From positions 1,647,004 to 1,711,003 of the forward strand of contig JANPYM010000001.1 in assembly GCA_025890175.1 (NCBI GenBank): a stretch of DNA of 64,000 nucleotides, read 5' to 3'. The DNA is from Ciborinia camelliae. Lineage: Eukaryota; Ascomycota; Leotiomycetes; Helotiales; Sclerotiniaceae. A program made the translations under genes and the position numbers. This document shows, one piece after another, positions 21,539 through 33,445 of this stretch. The notes beneath the pieces are model-generated. The model saw nothing but the letters and a program-made list of their open reading frames with translations. It was not told the origin of the DNA and did no database searches. Within the stretch, counting starts at the first letter, position 1, and every line of letters starts with the position of its first letter.

Positions 21539-22615
21539 ATGGATATACCAATTGCCGCAAATGTTCTCGGAACTCTAGGTGCGATCTGCTGGTCCATCCA
21601 AGTTCGTACCTACCATCTTTTGCCCTTCGCCTATGACCTCCCCCTCCTTTCCCATCTCCTCCTCACCACACTAACATCCCCCATAGCTCATCCCTCAGAT
21701 CATAATAAATTATAACCGGCACCACACAATTGGACTCCAACAATCCATGATGATGCTCTGGGCCTGTGCTGGCGTCCCATTAGGTGCATATAATATAGCA
21801 TCTGGATTTAATATTGCGTTGTTAGTACAGCCACAGATATTAACGGTTCTGAGCTTGATTACTTGGGGTCAGTGTTGGTATTATGGCGCGGTATGTTATC
21901 TTCTCATGGGAATAAAAGGGTTACTGATTGTGTAATCCAGGGATGGAGTTTAAGGAAATGTGTTTTGATTACGGGGGGTATCGGAATTTTGCTTGGAGGG
22001 GTAGAGGTGGCTTTGGTGGAGGGGTTGAAGGTATATTGATTGTTTTATTAAATCAAATGGACAATATATGCTAACAATTATAACTAGGCCGGTCAACGTC
22101 GAAATCTCCAATGGCCTGTCATATTGATGGGTGTATTATCAGCCGTTCTCTTGTCCGCAGGTGTACTGAGGCATTACTATGATATCTATATTCATCGTAC
22201 TGTTCGTGGTATATCATTCATTTTTGTGGGAATCGATGCTGCTGGAGATGTTTTCTCTCTTGTTTCTGTTTGTAAGTCTGGTTCTTATCCACTTTCCGTA
22301 TTTCTCAGTCAAATTAATATCACAGTCTTTCAATCACATCTCGATATACTTGGAATAGTTATCTACGCATCAGAGTTTATTCTTTGGTGTGGAGTATTTG
22401 CGTGTGGTGGATATTTCAATCTTCTACCTTGGATTAAGAGCAAGATTCAAAAGAAAGGCGAGCATGAAGGGGGAACTGGGAATGATACGGTTGAAAATGT
22501 GGTAAGAGTCGAGGAGGGGGTTTCACATGATATTGAACTGGAAAGAATGAATTCTGCGAGCTCACGGACAGTTTTTAGAACCCCAGGATCAGCAATCAGC
22601 GTAAATAGAGATTAG
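21539..22615 (+). CDS. PQ-loop repeat membrane protein
   Basis: Proposed CDS is join(21539..21601,21687..21890,21941..22030,22088..22271,22326..22615), 276 aa, with four introns of 85, 50, 57 and 54 nt. The first PQ-loop repeat reads GTLGAICWSIQ followed, across intron 1, by LIPQIIINYNRHHTIGL, which carries the diagnostic Pro-Gln pair. The second repeat near AAGDVFSLVSV...LDILGIVIYASE is diverged. Seven hydrophobic segments are recognisable, followed by a cytosolic tail rich in Glu, Gly and Ser. The family includes lysosomal/vacuolar cationic amino-acid and cystine exporters (Ypq, cystinosin). Here the architecture resembles the uncharacterised fungal PQ-loop branch, so the substrate is unknown. 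The last intron is a multiple of three without stops, so retention would add 18 residues. Confidence 0.85.
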
Positions 22616-22670
22616 ACTTGTAAAGAAATTATTACTGCGCCGTCCATCATATCCTTTTTGTAACCTATAC

Positions 22671-25600
22671 TTATCCGATCATCTCCCATCCTTCTTCGTT
22701 TCCTTCATCTACAACATCAAAGGACGTAACCTCCATTTTCAGACTCGGACATTTCAGTATGCCAACGGGTTTCACATTATATTCATCTGTCCACCAATCC
22801 CCACCGGCTAATTCAGTTAGTGGATGACGATATGGCAGAAAAGGAAAAGGTAATGGGTAACTTACTTCTCCAAATATCCGGGGAGCAACCATTTGTAAGT
22901 CCATCGGGCAAATGTACATGCCCAAAAGAGTTGTATCTATTCCCAAAAGCTGTTATCGCAATCTTATGACTTCCTGGTCCAAGTGATGTAATATCTAACG
23001 TCCTAGGTTGGAAAGCTATACGCCCAAGCTTTTGCTCAGTGTCAGCTGAAGCCACAGCGAGTACTGGCGATGAAAAATCAGGAACTGATAGGTGAATTGT
23101 TGTATCAGGAGTTGTTGGTGGTAGCGAGAGATTGCAGATGTATGTCAAGTTTCCAGCATAAAATGGAAGGCCTTGTTTTGTGATATCTCCCCAGAATATG
23201 GTCTTTGGTCGCTCGAGCTGATATCTGGCGTTCTTGATGCCAACAGAAAATTCTCCGAGTAAGTACAAACGTTCAATATTCGTTAGAATTCCAAATGGAA
23301 AAGAAATAGTGAGGGTGTTTATTCCCTTCTTGATTGTATTGGCTGGTATTTTCAAAGTTTGGATATCTTCATCAACCCACCAGCCATCAGCTTTCTGGGA
23401 ATCCAACTTGGTGTCGTTTATGTTTATTTCCATCGTTTTGGTATCTTCGAGCGCGAGTTTCATTGGCTTGTCAACATCAAACTCAGATCTAATAATGAAA
23501 CGCATGGTTACATGTGTCTTGGGAGCTCTCTCTAATGTTGGAACTGACCAAGGTTGTCTAAATGCCGCCCCTTTATGGGGCAATCTGAGACGATCGCGAA
23601 TGATGTTATCGATTCTAAGAACCTCGATGGAATCTGACCAATGTTCATCTGAATCTATTTTGTATGATGCGTAGTCAAGCATGAGAACATTTAGCTCGGA
23701 GAGTTTAACTCTTACGAGAGTAACTTTCGATTCAAGGAGAGGCGTCTTCTCGGAAAGCTTGATCAAAGGCAAGATCTCTATAGTAGACTGCCTTTTCCTT
23801 GGTCTCAATCGCATCAGAAGACTTGCGCATCCTTCAAACCTATATCCCAATTGTGTCCAGCCACTCTCAAGCTGGCTGGGTAGTAGAATCTCTTCTCCGG
23901 TGAAAGTATCCATTTTAGAAACATCCCATTGACCTTTCAGCTCGATGTTTGTTGTGATTGGGGAATTACGATCTGTGTTACAGATGAAAACAAATCTTTC
24001 ATCTCTATCTTCTCTCATCTGATACAACAATTTGTCAGTGGAGGAACCAGTCTCCGTTATCACTCGAACATCACGATATTCGTTCAATGCACATAGAATG
24101 TTTTGCTGACTCCAAAACACATTGGTACTATGTTTAATCGTGGGCTTCTCTGATGGAACTGCGGCATCGATTAATCTGGACGATCGAATTAGTACTTCTC
24201 GACCACAAAAAGTTCAAAGTAAAAAAGACTGTTCTCAATTTAACTCATTAATAGATAAGAAGGTATCACTTACTCTGGTGAACTTCCAGCAACGATGACA
24301 TGTCCTCCAACTTTTGAAAATGCTTGCAAAACTTTAAGAGTTGATGACCTGATGGTTCGCAAATTCGGAACAATGATCACTTCATATTCACAAAATCCTA
24401 CTGTCAGCTTGTTTCCCTTTTGGTCTTTACTCACTTGAGTTGGTAATAAGCTTTCAGATATGAAATCAAAGTCAATTAAACCGTGAAGTAACCAGTTTGT
24501 CAAATCGGAAAATGCGCGATCTCGAGACCCTGCCTCATCTCCACTTTGATCAGGACCAAAGCATAACCAATAACTCTCAATAGGATGAATGACTCCAACA
24601 CGAGCAATAGCTTTTCCTCGTGTCATTGCAACCCCAACTCTTGCAAAATGATCTTCGACATAACCATATTCTTTGTACCAGGGACTTTGATAATTAATAG
24701 ACGCTGGGTAATCTCTTTTCCCTTCTCCAGCCATGCTTAACCAAGCAAGATGATGAACGCGAAAAGTAATGCCTAGAGCTGCTTGCCAATCACCGCAGCC
24801 TTTGTGGCCCTCAAATGTAAAGTACCAATGAGTAACTCCATATATCTCACACATTGTACCACGACGACCCATTTGTCTAGAAACACTAGAGGCTTGCTTT
24901 GCCGTATTAAATTCGACACCATCAACGAGTAAGTCTATGCCTGGCATATCCATGTTTCGGTAACAACGCATGGCTTCACCAAGAGCTGTAGTTTGGGAAT
25001 AAAGTGTGGGCTCTTCCATCATGTGCCCGTCTAGATATAAATTATTTTTTCGACACCAACGACTAATTTGGTCAATGAATGCTGAGACAAATCTTTCGCA
25101 AACATGATCATGATATCGATATCTTGATAAACTCGGTTTATCATCTGGAAGATTCCATATTAGCTGAGGTAGCGATTGAACAATATCGGCATGATATTCC
25201 TTCTTAAAGCTCTCCGGTAAATCATTCGTCCATGGAAGAAATATATCTTCTTTGGCTCGAGGATGAGGAAGACGTATTTTGGTAGCGAATTGAGGTTCAT
25301 CGGTGAATATACAGGGTATGGCGGTTCCAAATTTGTCACCACATTTCTCCTTGTAAGCTTCATGTGTAATCTCAATAAAACGAGCCATCGCATCTTTGCT
25401 GAGGGTATCGATATATGTTTGATCATTGAACCAAGATGAATTAGGATTCGTCTCAACATAGGCGTACCAGACGTTTTCCCCATGCTCATCTTTGTTCAGG
25501 ATTCGACTTGATTTGAGTGCTCCATGATTATCCAATTTAACTTCATACCTTGCTATAAGATGTCCGTTTTCGCTCCTACTAGCTCTGGCCGACGCGGGAG

Positions 25601-26155
25601 CACCTCTGGGTTGATAAAATATATCAGAATATGAGGGGAATGGGGCTGATTCACGACTTACCCTCCTAGTGGTACTGTCCCATAAGCATGAGGTGTGAAA
25701 AGAAGATGTTTCCCTTTATGCTCAGGATATTTCTCAATAACCTTTCCTCCAGCAGCTCCTGAAGGCCATCTATCATCATCATATAAGCACGCTAACATTC
25801 CTTTGGTTTCGGCATAATCAACACAGGCACGAATCATATCCATGAATTCTGTTCCCATATACTCTGTATCAAGGCCTGTGCGAACATGCATGTGAAATCC
25901 TCCCATCCCCATCTCAGCGAAATAATCAATTTGACGAAGGAGTTGGTCCTTGTCAAGTTTTGTGTTCCATGCCCAGAATGGACATCCTCGATACTCGGAC
26001 GATGGATTCTTGAACAATTGCGGATCATAAGGTAGAGAACTTTTGGGATAACTCAAGGGATTGGGAGCTTTTGGTGATGCATTTCGATCCTGGATTTGAC
26101 TTCTTCCTTGAAGAGCCTTGCTGATGAAGGAGGGAACTGATGTGTAATCCATCAT
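22671..26155 (-). CDS. Large glycoside hydrolase, GH106 (alpha-L-rhamnosidase)-like
   Basis: Proposed CDS is complement(join(22671..22807,22866..24175,24274..25605,25662..26155)), 1090 aa. All three introns (58, 98 and 56 nt) have GTAAGT or GTAAGTG donors and CAG/TAG acceptors in matching phase. The N-terminal catalytic barrel begins PFWAWNTKLDKDQLLRQIDY, then MGMGGFHMHVRTGL and LYDDDRWPSGAAGG. It is followed by IFTDEPQF, YLDGHMMEEP and THWYFTFEGHKG, all acid- and aromatic-rich sites typical of this rhamnosidase-like family. The C-terminal third is beta-rich with a carbohydrate-binding-like sandwich ending WWTDEYNVKPVGILKCP. There is no signal peptide, so it may be intracellular. The start could be the upstream in-frame ATG at 26257 (+34 aa). 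Family assignment is from motif memory; exact substrate unverified. Confidence 0.75.
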
Positions 26156-26508
26156 GGCACCAGCAAATGAACTAAAGAATGGAAAGAATTGGAGAATATC
26201 ATGAAAAGGTACAAACCTAATAACACTGAAGTCGGCATTTGAATCAATGCGTTTCACTACGCCACCTCAAAGGATTGGATGTTACATGATTGCATGATTG
26301 GATGAAGGTGAGGTGTACGTAGTAATACCGTAGGCCTTAGTAAGAAATTGCCGGGGCAACGGAACGCGACAAATCTGTGGGGTAAGTGGTTCGAAGGGTG
26401 GATATATACAAATATAACCTTAATTTATCGTAACACCTGCGACGATCGCGTATCACTACGACAAGCGCGACTTCAGTGAGGATATCTCCATCCCCCGATC
26501 AAGTAAAA
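26156..26508. promoter_or_regulatory. Divergent promoter between rhamnosidase-like and AME1-like genes
   Basis: A 353-bp divergent spacer must drive both genes. A minus-strand extension of the rhamnosidase frame to 26257 would shorten it to about 250 bp. No specific binding site is assigned. Confidence 0.45.
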
Positions 26509-28608
26509 ATGGAGTCCAGTAAGTCAGAGGCTCATTATTGTGACTGATTGATACTAATTGCTTTTATAGCTAGAGAAGAGCGCATGCAACAGCGGCTGCG
26601 AGGAGCCCAGTAAGTTCCAAGAAATAACCCCTCTTGTCTATGCGGAACTGACAATTAGCTGTGTAGGCGTCAAGTCAAAGATGTCGACTTTGGTTTTATG
26701 TTACCAGCTTTCGCCGCACCACCTCCAGCAGCTCCCGCAGCAGCTCCAGTTCCAACACCAGCTCCAGTTCCAGCTCTAGCTCCAGCCATTCCGAATCCAA
26801 TTTTAGAGGCTCCCGTAAACCCAGAAACTCCTCAACCCGATTTACCTTCACAACCTATAAGCCAAACGCCGGCTACTGCGAGCAGGAATCATGATAGATC
26901 TTCGAATATACTTGGTTTACAATCAAATAATATTACAAGATCCAATACTGGAAATGATGCAAATATGTCTGCGAAGAGAAGGAAGTTAGAGACTGATGAA
27001 TCGCCGTCGTCTTCCACCAGAAGTATGCGCTCTTCTCGGAGTTCTGCCAGGAAAGATATATATGATATGCCAGAGGATGATGAGCCAGAACAAGCTGCAA
27101 CAGATCAATCAAACCTTACAATTGGAGAATCCTCAAAGGAAAATGTCACAGAGCCAGAAATTATTGAAGCTGCCCGATCACCTACCGAGTTACAGTCCGA
27201 GCCAATTGAATCCATAGAACGAGATCTCTCGAATGAAATTGCTGTCACAGATGATGATGAAGTATTACCTGATAGCATTAATGAATCGCCACAAGAGGAA
27301 ACCGACCTTACTGCTCTGAACGCAACAGAATCCCCCAAAGTACTATCACGTCCGTCACGGAACAAACGAAAGAGAGATGATCCTTCTCCAGAACTTTCAG
27401 AGCCCGATCAATCCGCGATTACCCAGGCCGACCCGGATACTACCAATGTCAGTATTGAGGAAGTTCTACCCCAACAACCCAGACGATCTCGTAGGAAATC
27501 CGCTTTGCAGGAGGAGGTTGGGAATAATGAGGAAGAAAATGTTGCGGATTCTTCAGAACAGGCTGAAGCGATTGATGATTATGAAGCCGCAGTCACTTTA
27601 AAGAAAAGTCGAGGGCGAAGAGTATCCAGGAATGTCGTTGCTTCTGATGAATCCATCCCAGAGGATGCTGCATCTCCCAGATCTCCCATTACCAAGAAAA
27701 AGCGTGGTCGAGTTCGACAGGTTGCCAGTCCCGTACAGCAACGTCAGCCAGCACCTCCAAAAGCCAAACTCCAGAAACCAGAGAAAAAGAACAAAAGGCA
27801 GAAGGTCCGCGAAGGAACCCCAATACCCGTCACTGTACATCGTTTAACAAAAGGTCCTGTGTATGATAACAACGATTCCGATGCTGATATACTCAATTCT
27901 GAGATACCATATGCGAAAAGAGCAGGCGTAAATGCTGTAGATGTTCTTGGTCAGATATGTCAAGAGTTGGTTACTGCTGGTCTCGAAACTCTTGGAGATA
28001 ATGCACTTCGAACACAAGACCCTGCCCAAAGACTTGAGTATAAGACAAAGATCAGAGCTGTAGAAAGCTTTGGTAAAGAGCTACAAGTTCGCCTTCTAGA
28101 ACATGTAAGTACAAAACACCTATTTATCCCCGCTTCTGCTAATACTTACAAAGACAATCAATCTTGACAATTCTTATTCTCTTGAGAAACGCTTGCGGGA
28201 AGGTCAGAAAAAGAAGCTATCTTTACGCGAACAAATTCTTCGCGTAAGAGGAGAACGTGAGAAGGTTGCTTTACGGATGGATGAGATTCGAATCACTCAT
28301 GAAAAGGACTCTCATGATGCTCAGGTAATGCAACTGCCCCAGCATGGCTTCAATTCACTAACATCACATCACAGCAACGAGAAGTCCTTAACACCACGGT
28401 ACACGATATTGAACTTGCAGTTGAGCGAGGGAAGTCCTCTTCCAGCCATACAGATGATGGAAAGACAAATATAGAACTCATTCTGAAACGTGTTGCCTCC
28501 GAAGCAAGCAGTGCAAGTGATGATGGAGGCATTCTGAAACAAATCAAGGAATTCAATGCATTCATGGAACGAGCTGCATTGGCGTTGGAGGGAAGGAAGG
28601 CTGTTTGA
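26509..28608 (+). CDS. Inner kinetochore protein, AME1/CENP-U-like
   Basis: Proposed CDS is join(26509..26518,26570..26609,26667..28104,28154..28324,28375..28608), 630 aa. The first two exons are only 10 and 40 nt. Spliced, they give MESTREERMQQRLRGAQ followed by VKDVDFGFM. The short basic RLRG segment matches the N-terminal motif with which yeast Ame1 binds the Mtw1 complex. A proline/alanine-rich stretch and a long acidic, disordered region with basic patches (KKRGRVRQ, KKNKRQKVR) come next. The C-terminal ~230 residues are a coiled coil that begins NAVDVLGQICQELVTAGLE and ends FMERAALALEGRKAV. This architecture fits CENP-U/Ame1, part of the COMA complex linking CENP-A chromatin to the outer kinetochore. 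Sequence conservation outside the motifs is low, so the assignment is moderate. Confidence 0.72.
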
Positions 28609-29183
28609 TTAATTTATATGAGATATGATACCCCTAGTTATGAATTGCATATTGTGCCTATTGCTTACATGCTCAGATTCTCAAGAATGTGATGTTCTGG
28701 TGGTTTATGTTAGAGTGTGAATGTCCGATTTGAGATCGAATAGGCAACTCTCATTTCTGTTTCTTTGTATATTTGTAGTATTTATATATATCTCTGCGTG
28801 GAACACATCTCTATATATTTCTTCCCCTCGCCTCTCCCAAATTCCTTTCCTTTCCTTTGCACCGTATCCCCTCAACTTTAAGCCCAGATCTACGACTCCA
28901 AATCAAAGATTTCCTCACCAACAACGATTCTTGCAATACCTTGGCCATTGTCTATCAATCTAAACACCATTCCCGAGGCCTAATAATTGAAACACTCTTC
29001 TTCCCACCACAATCCTTAATCCTATCCTCGCCGACCAAGTACCAAAGCAAAGCCCACCATATGAGCTGAGCTATTCCACCTCCAGAAGCGCATCCAGCCT
29101 CAACCCTGATCCTGTAATATCCAATAAAACATATCCTCCTACCTACCAAACATCAAAACATCAAAACATCAAAACCCATACCA
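28609..29183. other. 3' flank and intergenic
   Basis: Pyrimidine-rich sequence downstream of the AME1-like gene. A plus-strand frame around 28857-29069 is mildly protein-like but has no start context, domain or splice partner, so it is not called. Confidence 0.4.
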
Positions 29184-29311
29184 TCTCTTCCTCTTCCTCT
29201 TCCTCTTCCTCTTCCTCTTCCTCTTCCTCTTCCTCTTCCTCTTCCTCTTCCTCTTCCTCTTCCTCTTCCTCTTCCTCTTCCTCTTCCTCTTCCTCTTCCT
29301 CTTCCTCTTCC
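29184..29311. repeat. Hexanucleotide microsatellite (TTCCTC)n
   Basis: About 21 perfect copies of a 6-bp unit in an uninterrupted ~126-bp polypyrimidine/polypurine tract, between two convergent genes. On the opposite strand it produces a spurious Lys-Arg repeat frame. Confidence 0.95.
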
Positions 29312-30085
29312 AACCCAACAACCCAACAACCCTATCTACACCCCCAGTGCATATCTCTGCAACTCCAATTTTTCTTTCATGCAAGAATCCCGATTCCCCT
29401 AGTCCATCACTCATCGCAATCCACAATTTGAATCTAGGTCTTTCCCTCACCCCCACCCCCACCCCTTCATCTATATTCGCTTCTTTTCCTTCTCGCTAAT
29501 ATCATTTTCTCGTTGTTTGAATATTAGGAACCGAGAAGGAAAGAAGAACGACCATATGATAGCAAGTGGCATTAGGTTAATAGTCAGTCTGAGACTGTAG
29601 GGTCATAGACTGGGCTTAAGTCTCTATGGGTTAGTTATCACATGAGAAATGAGTGGTCTGTACAATGTAGAAAGCAAACAGCTCGCAAGGTAGAATTCAT
29701 AATCACAAGGTTGCCAAAACTATTCATTTAATGTTTTTTGTCATTGATTCTATACTAACAATGCGAATTGTAAACCTGGTATGTCCCATTTTATCCCAAG
29801 TGCCTCATAATGTGGTATCGATACTGAATTTTCCTAAAAACAACTCCTTTGAAAACAAAACAAAAACAGAAAAAAACACCCAATTTCAAAACCCAGTTCC
29901 ACCTGTTATCATCCAGCTCCTTTGCAAAAAAAACAAAAAACAAAAAACAACCATATTCATTCCCATGTCCCACTTGATATCCTGAAAACTCCGTAAAAAA
30001 TCAAGAAAACCCAACTCCAATGCCCAGCCGCATCTGTCATCCTCCAACTCCCTTATAATCTTCAATCCAACCTTCCCTCTTCATC
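29312..30085. other. Intergenic, 3' flank of the coiled-coil gene
   Basis: A-rich stretches (AAAACAAAACAAAAACAG and similar, 29850-29960) and two similar CAACTCC-containing segments. No gene is seen. Confidence 0.5.
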
Positions 30086-32038
30086 TCAGTTGAATGCATA
30101 AGAAACATCCTTCAAGCGATATAGAAAATCGCTATGTGAAGAAATTTGGTCGACAAGCATCTTCAAAGATTCTGCGATTGATCTTCTCAATCTAAGGTTC
30201 TTGCTCTTATCCAGAGCACGTAATTCAGCCGCTTTGGCGGAATGTTGAGCAGTCAATCGTTCAATTTGATTGTGAACGTTTGTCATTATTTGCTGTAGAG
30301 CAAGTTGCGGCTCCATAGTTGGTCGCATGGTGACATCTCCTGTCTCATCGATATCATCCTCATCCTCATCCTCATCCTGCAATCCGCTATCCTGACCATT
30401 CAATGTCTCAGTGTTCTTCTGGTCTTGATTTGGTGATTTCTCAATGTTGTGATGTTCTTTTGGTTGTGATGTCTCAGCATCTGCTGGACGTTGTAAAGCG
30501 TCGAATCGCTCGACGAGGTTCTTGTAACGACGAAGAACCAAATCCCGTTGTTTTGCCATGTTTTCAACATCCGCTTTAAGGTCCTCGTTTGTGGATGAGA
30601 TTTCGGTGATGGTCTTCTCCATATCCTTCTTCTCTGTATGGTGAGATCTTGCCATGGCTTTGAGGTCCTCGTTTGAGGATGAGATTTCGGTGATGATCCT
30701 TTCCATCTCCTTCTTCTCTGTATGGTGAGATCTTTCAATGGCCTCAACGTTGGAGATAGATTCCACCATCTTTCCATTTTCGATTCGTTGTGAATGGACA
30801 TCATTCTCGAGTCGGTGTATGATGCCCGCCATGTGCTGGTTCTGGTCTTGCAAATTAGATATAACATCATCTTGTTCCTTGCGTTGTTGTTTAAGAGAAG
30901 CTATGATAACATCTTTCTCCTTTTGTTCGTGTTTGAGAGAAGAGATAACAATCTCCTGTTCTTCTCGCTCGCTTAGTCTGGATCGAAGAGTGGATATGAC
31001 AGAATCTCGCTCCTTGCGTTCATTCAACAACAGAGCCACTTGTTGTTGAAGTTCGTCAATGGATCGATAGATGTCGACCTCTTCTTTTCCCATGGGTTCG
31101 GCGGGTTGCTGAAGAATTTCAACTTTCTTGGGCAATGAAGTTGATGTGTTGTCAACCAACTTGGTGATGTTTTGGACTTCCGGAATTGCGAATGATCCAT
31201 TGACAGTTGTAGACATTGTGAAAGTTGGGCTTGCTGCTTTGGCAACTTTGGCAGAGCGGATTGATGAGTTGGATGGATGCTCCTTGATCAGAGTTTCGAG
31301 CTCTGCTAGTACCTTTCTTTCGTTGTACTCAGCTTGAGCTAGCTTCTCATGCTTGGAGGTTCCTGGAAATTGGGAGGGTCGTTGTCTAGGTAGAATGTTT
31401 TCCTTGTTATGGACTGGATGGGATAAGTCCAAGGAAAACTCGTGGTCGTCAAGTATATCTTTGACAACTCTCTTTGGTGTATTTGCAGATTGAGTATTCT
31501 CAGTTGCTGGTTTGATGTTAAATCTGGAATTGTTTTTGGAGGCTGAAGTCAATCGTTCAGAGAGCTTCAACTTCGGGGCTCTGCAAGGTGTATTATCTTG
31601 GCCCAATTTGGCCAATTTGTATGCCAATTTAGCACTGTTATTTGTTCCATTGATTTGAGAAGATCCTCCGGTGAAGTCTTCGAAATGTTTGTTATATTCG
31701 CCCATGTTGATTGAAACCTCCGAGTCTTTCCTTGGGCTCCATCGATTATATTTTTTAGCCGTATCGCGAATTTCGATCTCTGCGCGTTTTGCTTGCTTGC
31801 GCTTCTGTCTTTCGATATCCAAGTCGGTTGACATGAAACATTGCTCAGCGGAATTATCGGGATCAAAAGAGTCGAAGGAGTTATTCGAGTCACTGCTTAC
31901 AGTGTGGTGCTGGGTATTGTCGAATGAACGAGAGGAGGTTGTAGAGTTGTTGAATTGAAATCGACTCTTTGGTCGCTGTGGTATATTTAAGGAGCTCGAA
32001 ATAGAAGACAATGTGTCTTCGAATTTATTGGAAGCCAT
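30086..32038 (-). CDS. Coiled-coil protein, possibly spindle-pole-body (Ppc89/Cep57-like)
   Basis: Intact single-exon frame of 650 aa. The N-terminal ~330 residues are Ser/Asn-rich and disordered, with a conserved-looking patch KKYNRWSPRKDSEVSINMGE followed by YNKHFEDFTGG. From about residue 350 to 540 there is continuous coiled coil, including short heptad repeats (VISTLRSRLSERE, VISSLKHEQKEKD, IIASLKQQRKEQD) and a 28-residue tandem duplication (SHHTEKKEMERIITEISSSN, then SHHTEKKDMEKTITEISSTN). An acidic DEDEDEDDIDE segment and a final helical C-terminus follow. The RWSPR...FEDF patch plus coiled coil recalls fungal centrosome/SPB proteins with a Cep57-type domain; this is weak inference. 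It is convergent with the AME1-like gene across the microsatellite. Confidence 0.8.
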   Translation of the reverse strand: MASNKFEDTLSSISSSLNIPQRPKSRFQFNNSTTSSRSFDNTQHHTVSSDSNNSFDSFDPDNSAEQCFMSTDLDIERQKRKQAKRAEIEIRDTAKKYNRWSPRKDSEVSINMGEYNKHFEDFTGGSSQINGTNNSAKLAYKLAKLGQDNTPCRAPKLKLSERLTSASKNNSRFNIKPATENTQSANTPKRVVKDILDDHEFSLDLSHPVHNKENILPRQRPSQFPGTSKHEKLAQAEYNERKVLAELETLIKEHPSNSSIRSAKVAKAASPTFTMSTTVNGSFAIPEVQNITKLVDNTSTSLPKKVEILQQPAEPMGKEEVDIYRSIDELQQQVALLLNERKERDSVISTLRSRLSEREEQEIVISSLKHEQKEKDVIIASLKQQRKEQDDVISNLQDQNQHMAGIIHRLENDVHSQRIENGKMVESISNVEAIERSHHTEKKEMERIITEISSSNEDLKAMARSHHTEKKDMEKTITEISSTNEDLKADVENMAKQRDLVLRRYKNLVERFDALQRPADAETSQPKEHHNIEKSPNQDQKNTETLNGQDSGLQDEDEDEDDIDETGDVTMRPTMEPQLALQQIMTNVHNQIERLTAQHSAKAAELRALDKSKNLRLRRSIAESLKMLVDQISSHSDFLYRLKDVSYAFN

Positions 32039-33445
32039 TTGGAATAGCTAATGGAGAAGTAAGGAAGAGTACTTGTCACTACAGTAATTGAAGAAAGTAC
32101 AACTGATGTATTTTGTGAATGTTTGTTGTTGTTGTTGTTATGCCAGAAATTGAAATTGTTGTACGAGAAATTGATTGTAAACAAGAGAAGAAACGCGACA
32201 ACAAGATAAGAGAAGAGACTGTGTGGGATGAGACGAGATTATGTAGGAATCCCTGTGCGCTATTGAATTTTGAGAATCAGTCCGTCAATCCGCTAATCTT
32301 TTAGCTTCTGTACTGTATTGTACTAGCCCTGGAGGTAGTTACCGTACCGTTCAAGGGTTCTCTGGTGCTTTCACGCTAACCGGATTTGTAAGCGATAGTG
32401 ACCTTTGGTTGAGCCTCAATATCAAATCAGAAAGGCTTATTACTTGTTAGCGTTGGATATTGCGAATCTAGTACATGGATTTCATGTTGATACCTCCATT
32501 CTGAACCTTACTTCTAGAAGTAACCTAAACTCTGGTAATATTGATATCGCCTAGCCATTGACTAATTCCTTTCAACCATGCTGTTGGTAGGTGGTCTAGA
32601 TCATGACTATTACTATTTAGATTCATGCTTTCTAACTATTGAACGAAGGGACTCGACCCTATATGATCAGCGAAAGGTACCTATACAGATCTAAATGAGC
32701 AGTTAATTTCATCACTGGCTATGTTCACTGGCTATGCTCACTTTTCACTACTAGCGATGACTCTTGAACTAGTATTTAATCTCATACCTACGCACCTAGG
32801 TAGTCATTAGTCTAGTAGAATCTTATCAATAGTGCTGCCATACACCCGGGACGGTCTATCGATGTACTAATCATTCATGATGATTCATGTAGATTACCAT
32901 TTCCTAGGTAGCTTGGCCGGGGCTTCTTTCTCATTCAATGCCTCGATATCAAGGTCGTAGCTATAACACAAATCAATCCTCTACCTCGTTTTTATAGAAT
33001 CCTGTGATGAAATGTAGATTATCATGATCAGCCGTGAATAAGTACTTGAGCAGTATCTCGGGATGGAGAAAACTGCGCATGAGTGCAAATAAAGCCTATA
33101 GAATTTCATATAAGGACGTATCTTTGCTAAGGGGACGAAGAGGAAGTGTAGACTGCTTTTTTGTTTTTTGCATATCTAAAGGTGCTAAGAAGATATATCT
33201 AATACTTAAACTATATACGAAATACATTGATCCAAATAAAATAAAATAAAATAAAATGTGGTGGTTGAATTAAACATGCTTGGCCAATCAAAACTCCAGT
33301 TGGGCCATTGCCGTGACTGCTTCTAGAAGAAAAAATCTGGGGCTAAAGACCACAAGCGATAAAAGAGATAAAAGAACGAGCACTTCAATCATTTCCACAG
33401 CCTCGTCTTGTAATCGGAAATCACTCGAAAGAACTTTACACAAAT
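32039..33445. promoter_or_regulatory. Divergent intergenic region, ~1.4 kb
   Basis: Holds the promoters of the coiled-coil gene (minus) and Bud27-like gene (plus). Contains a (TTG)n run at about 32122-32139, CACCTAGGTAGT and CCTAGGTAGC words near 32798 and 32903, and an (AAATA)n run at about 33236-33257. No coding frame is credible. Confidence 0.5.

Noticed and set aside
29169..29462. Long minus-strand frame encoding a Lys-Arg repeat
   Set aside because: It is a translation of the TTCCTC microsatellite and has no other coding support.
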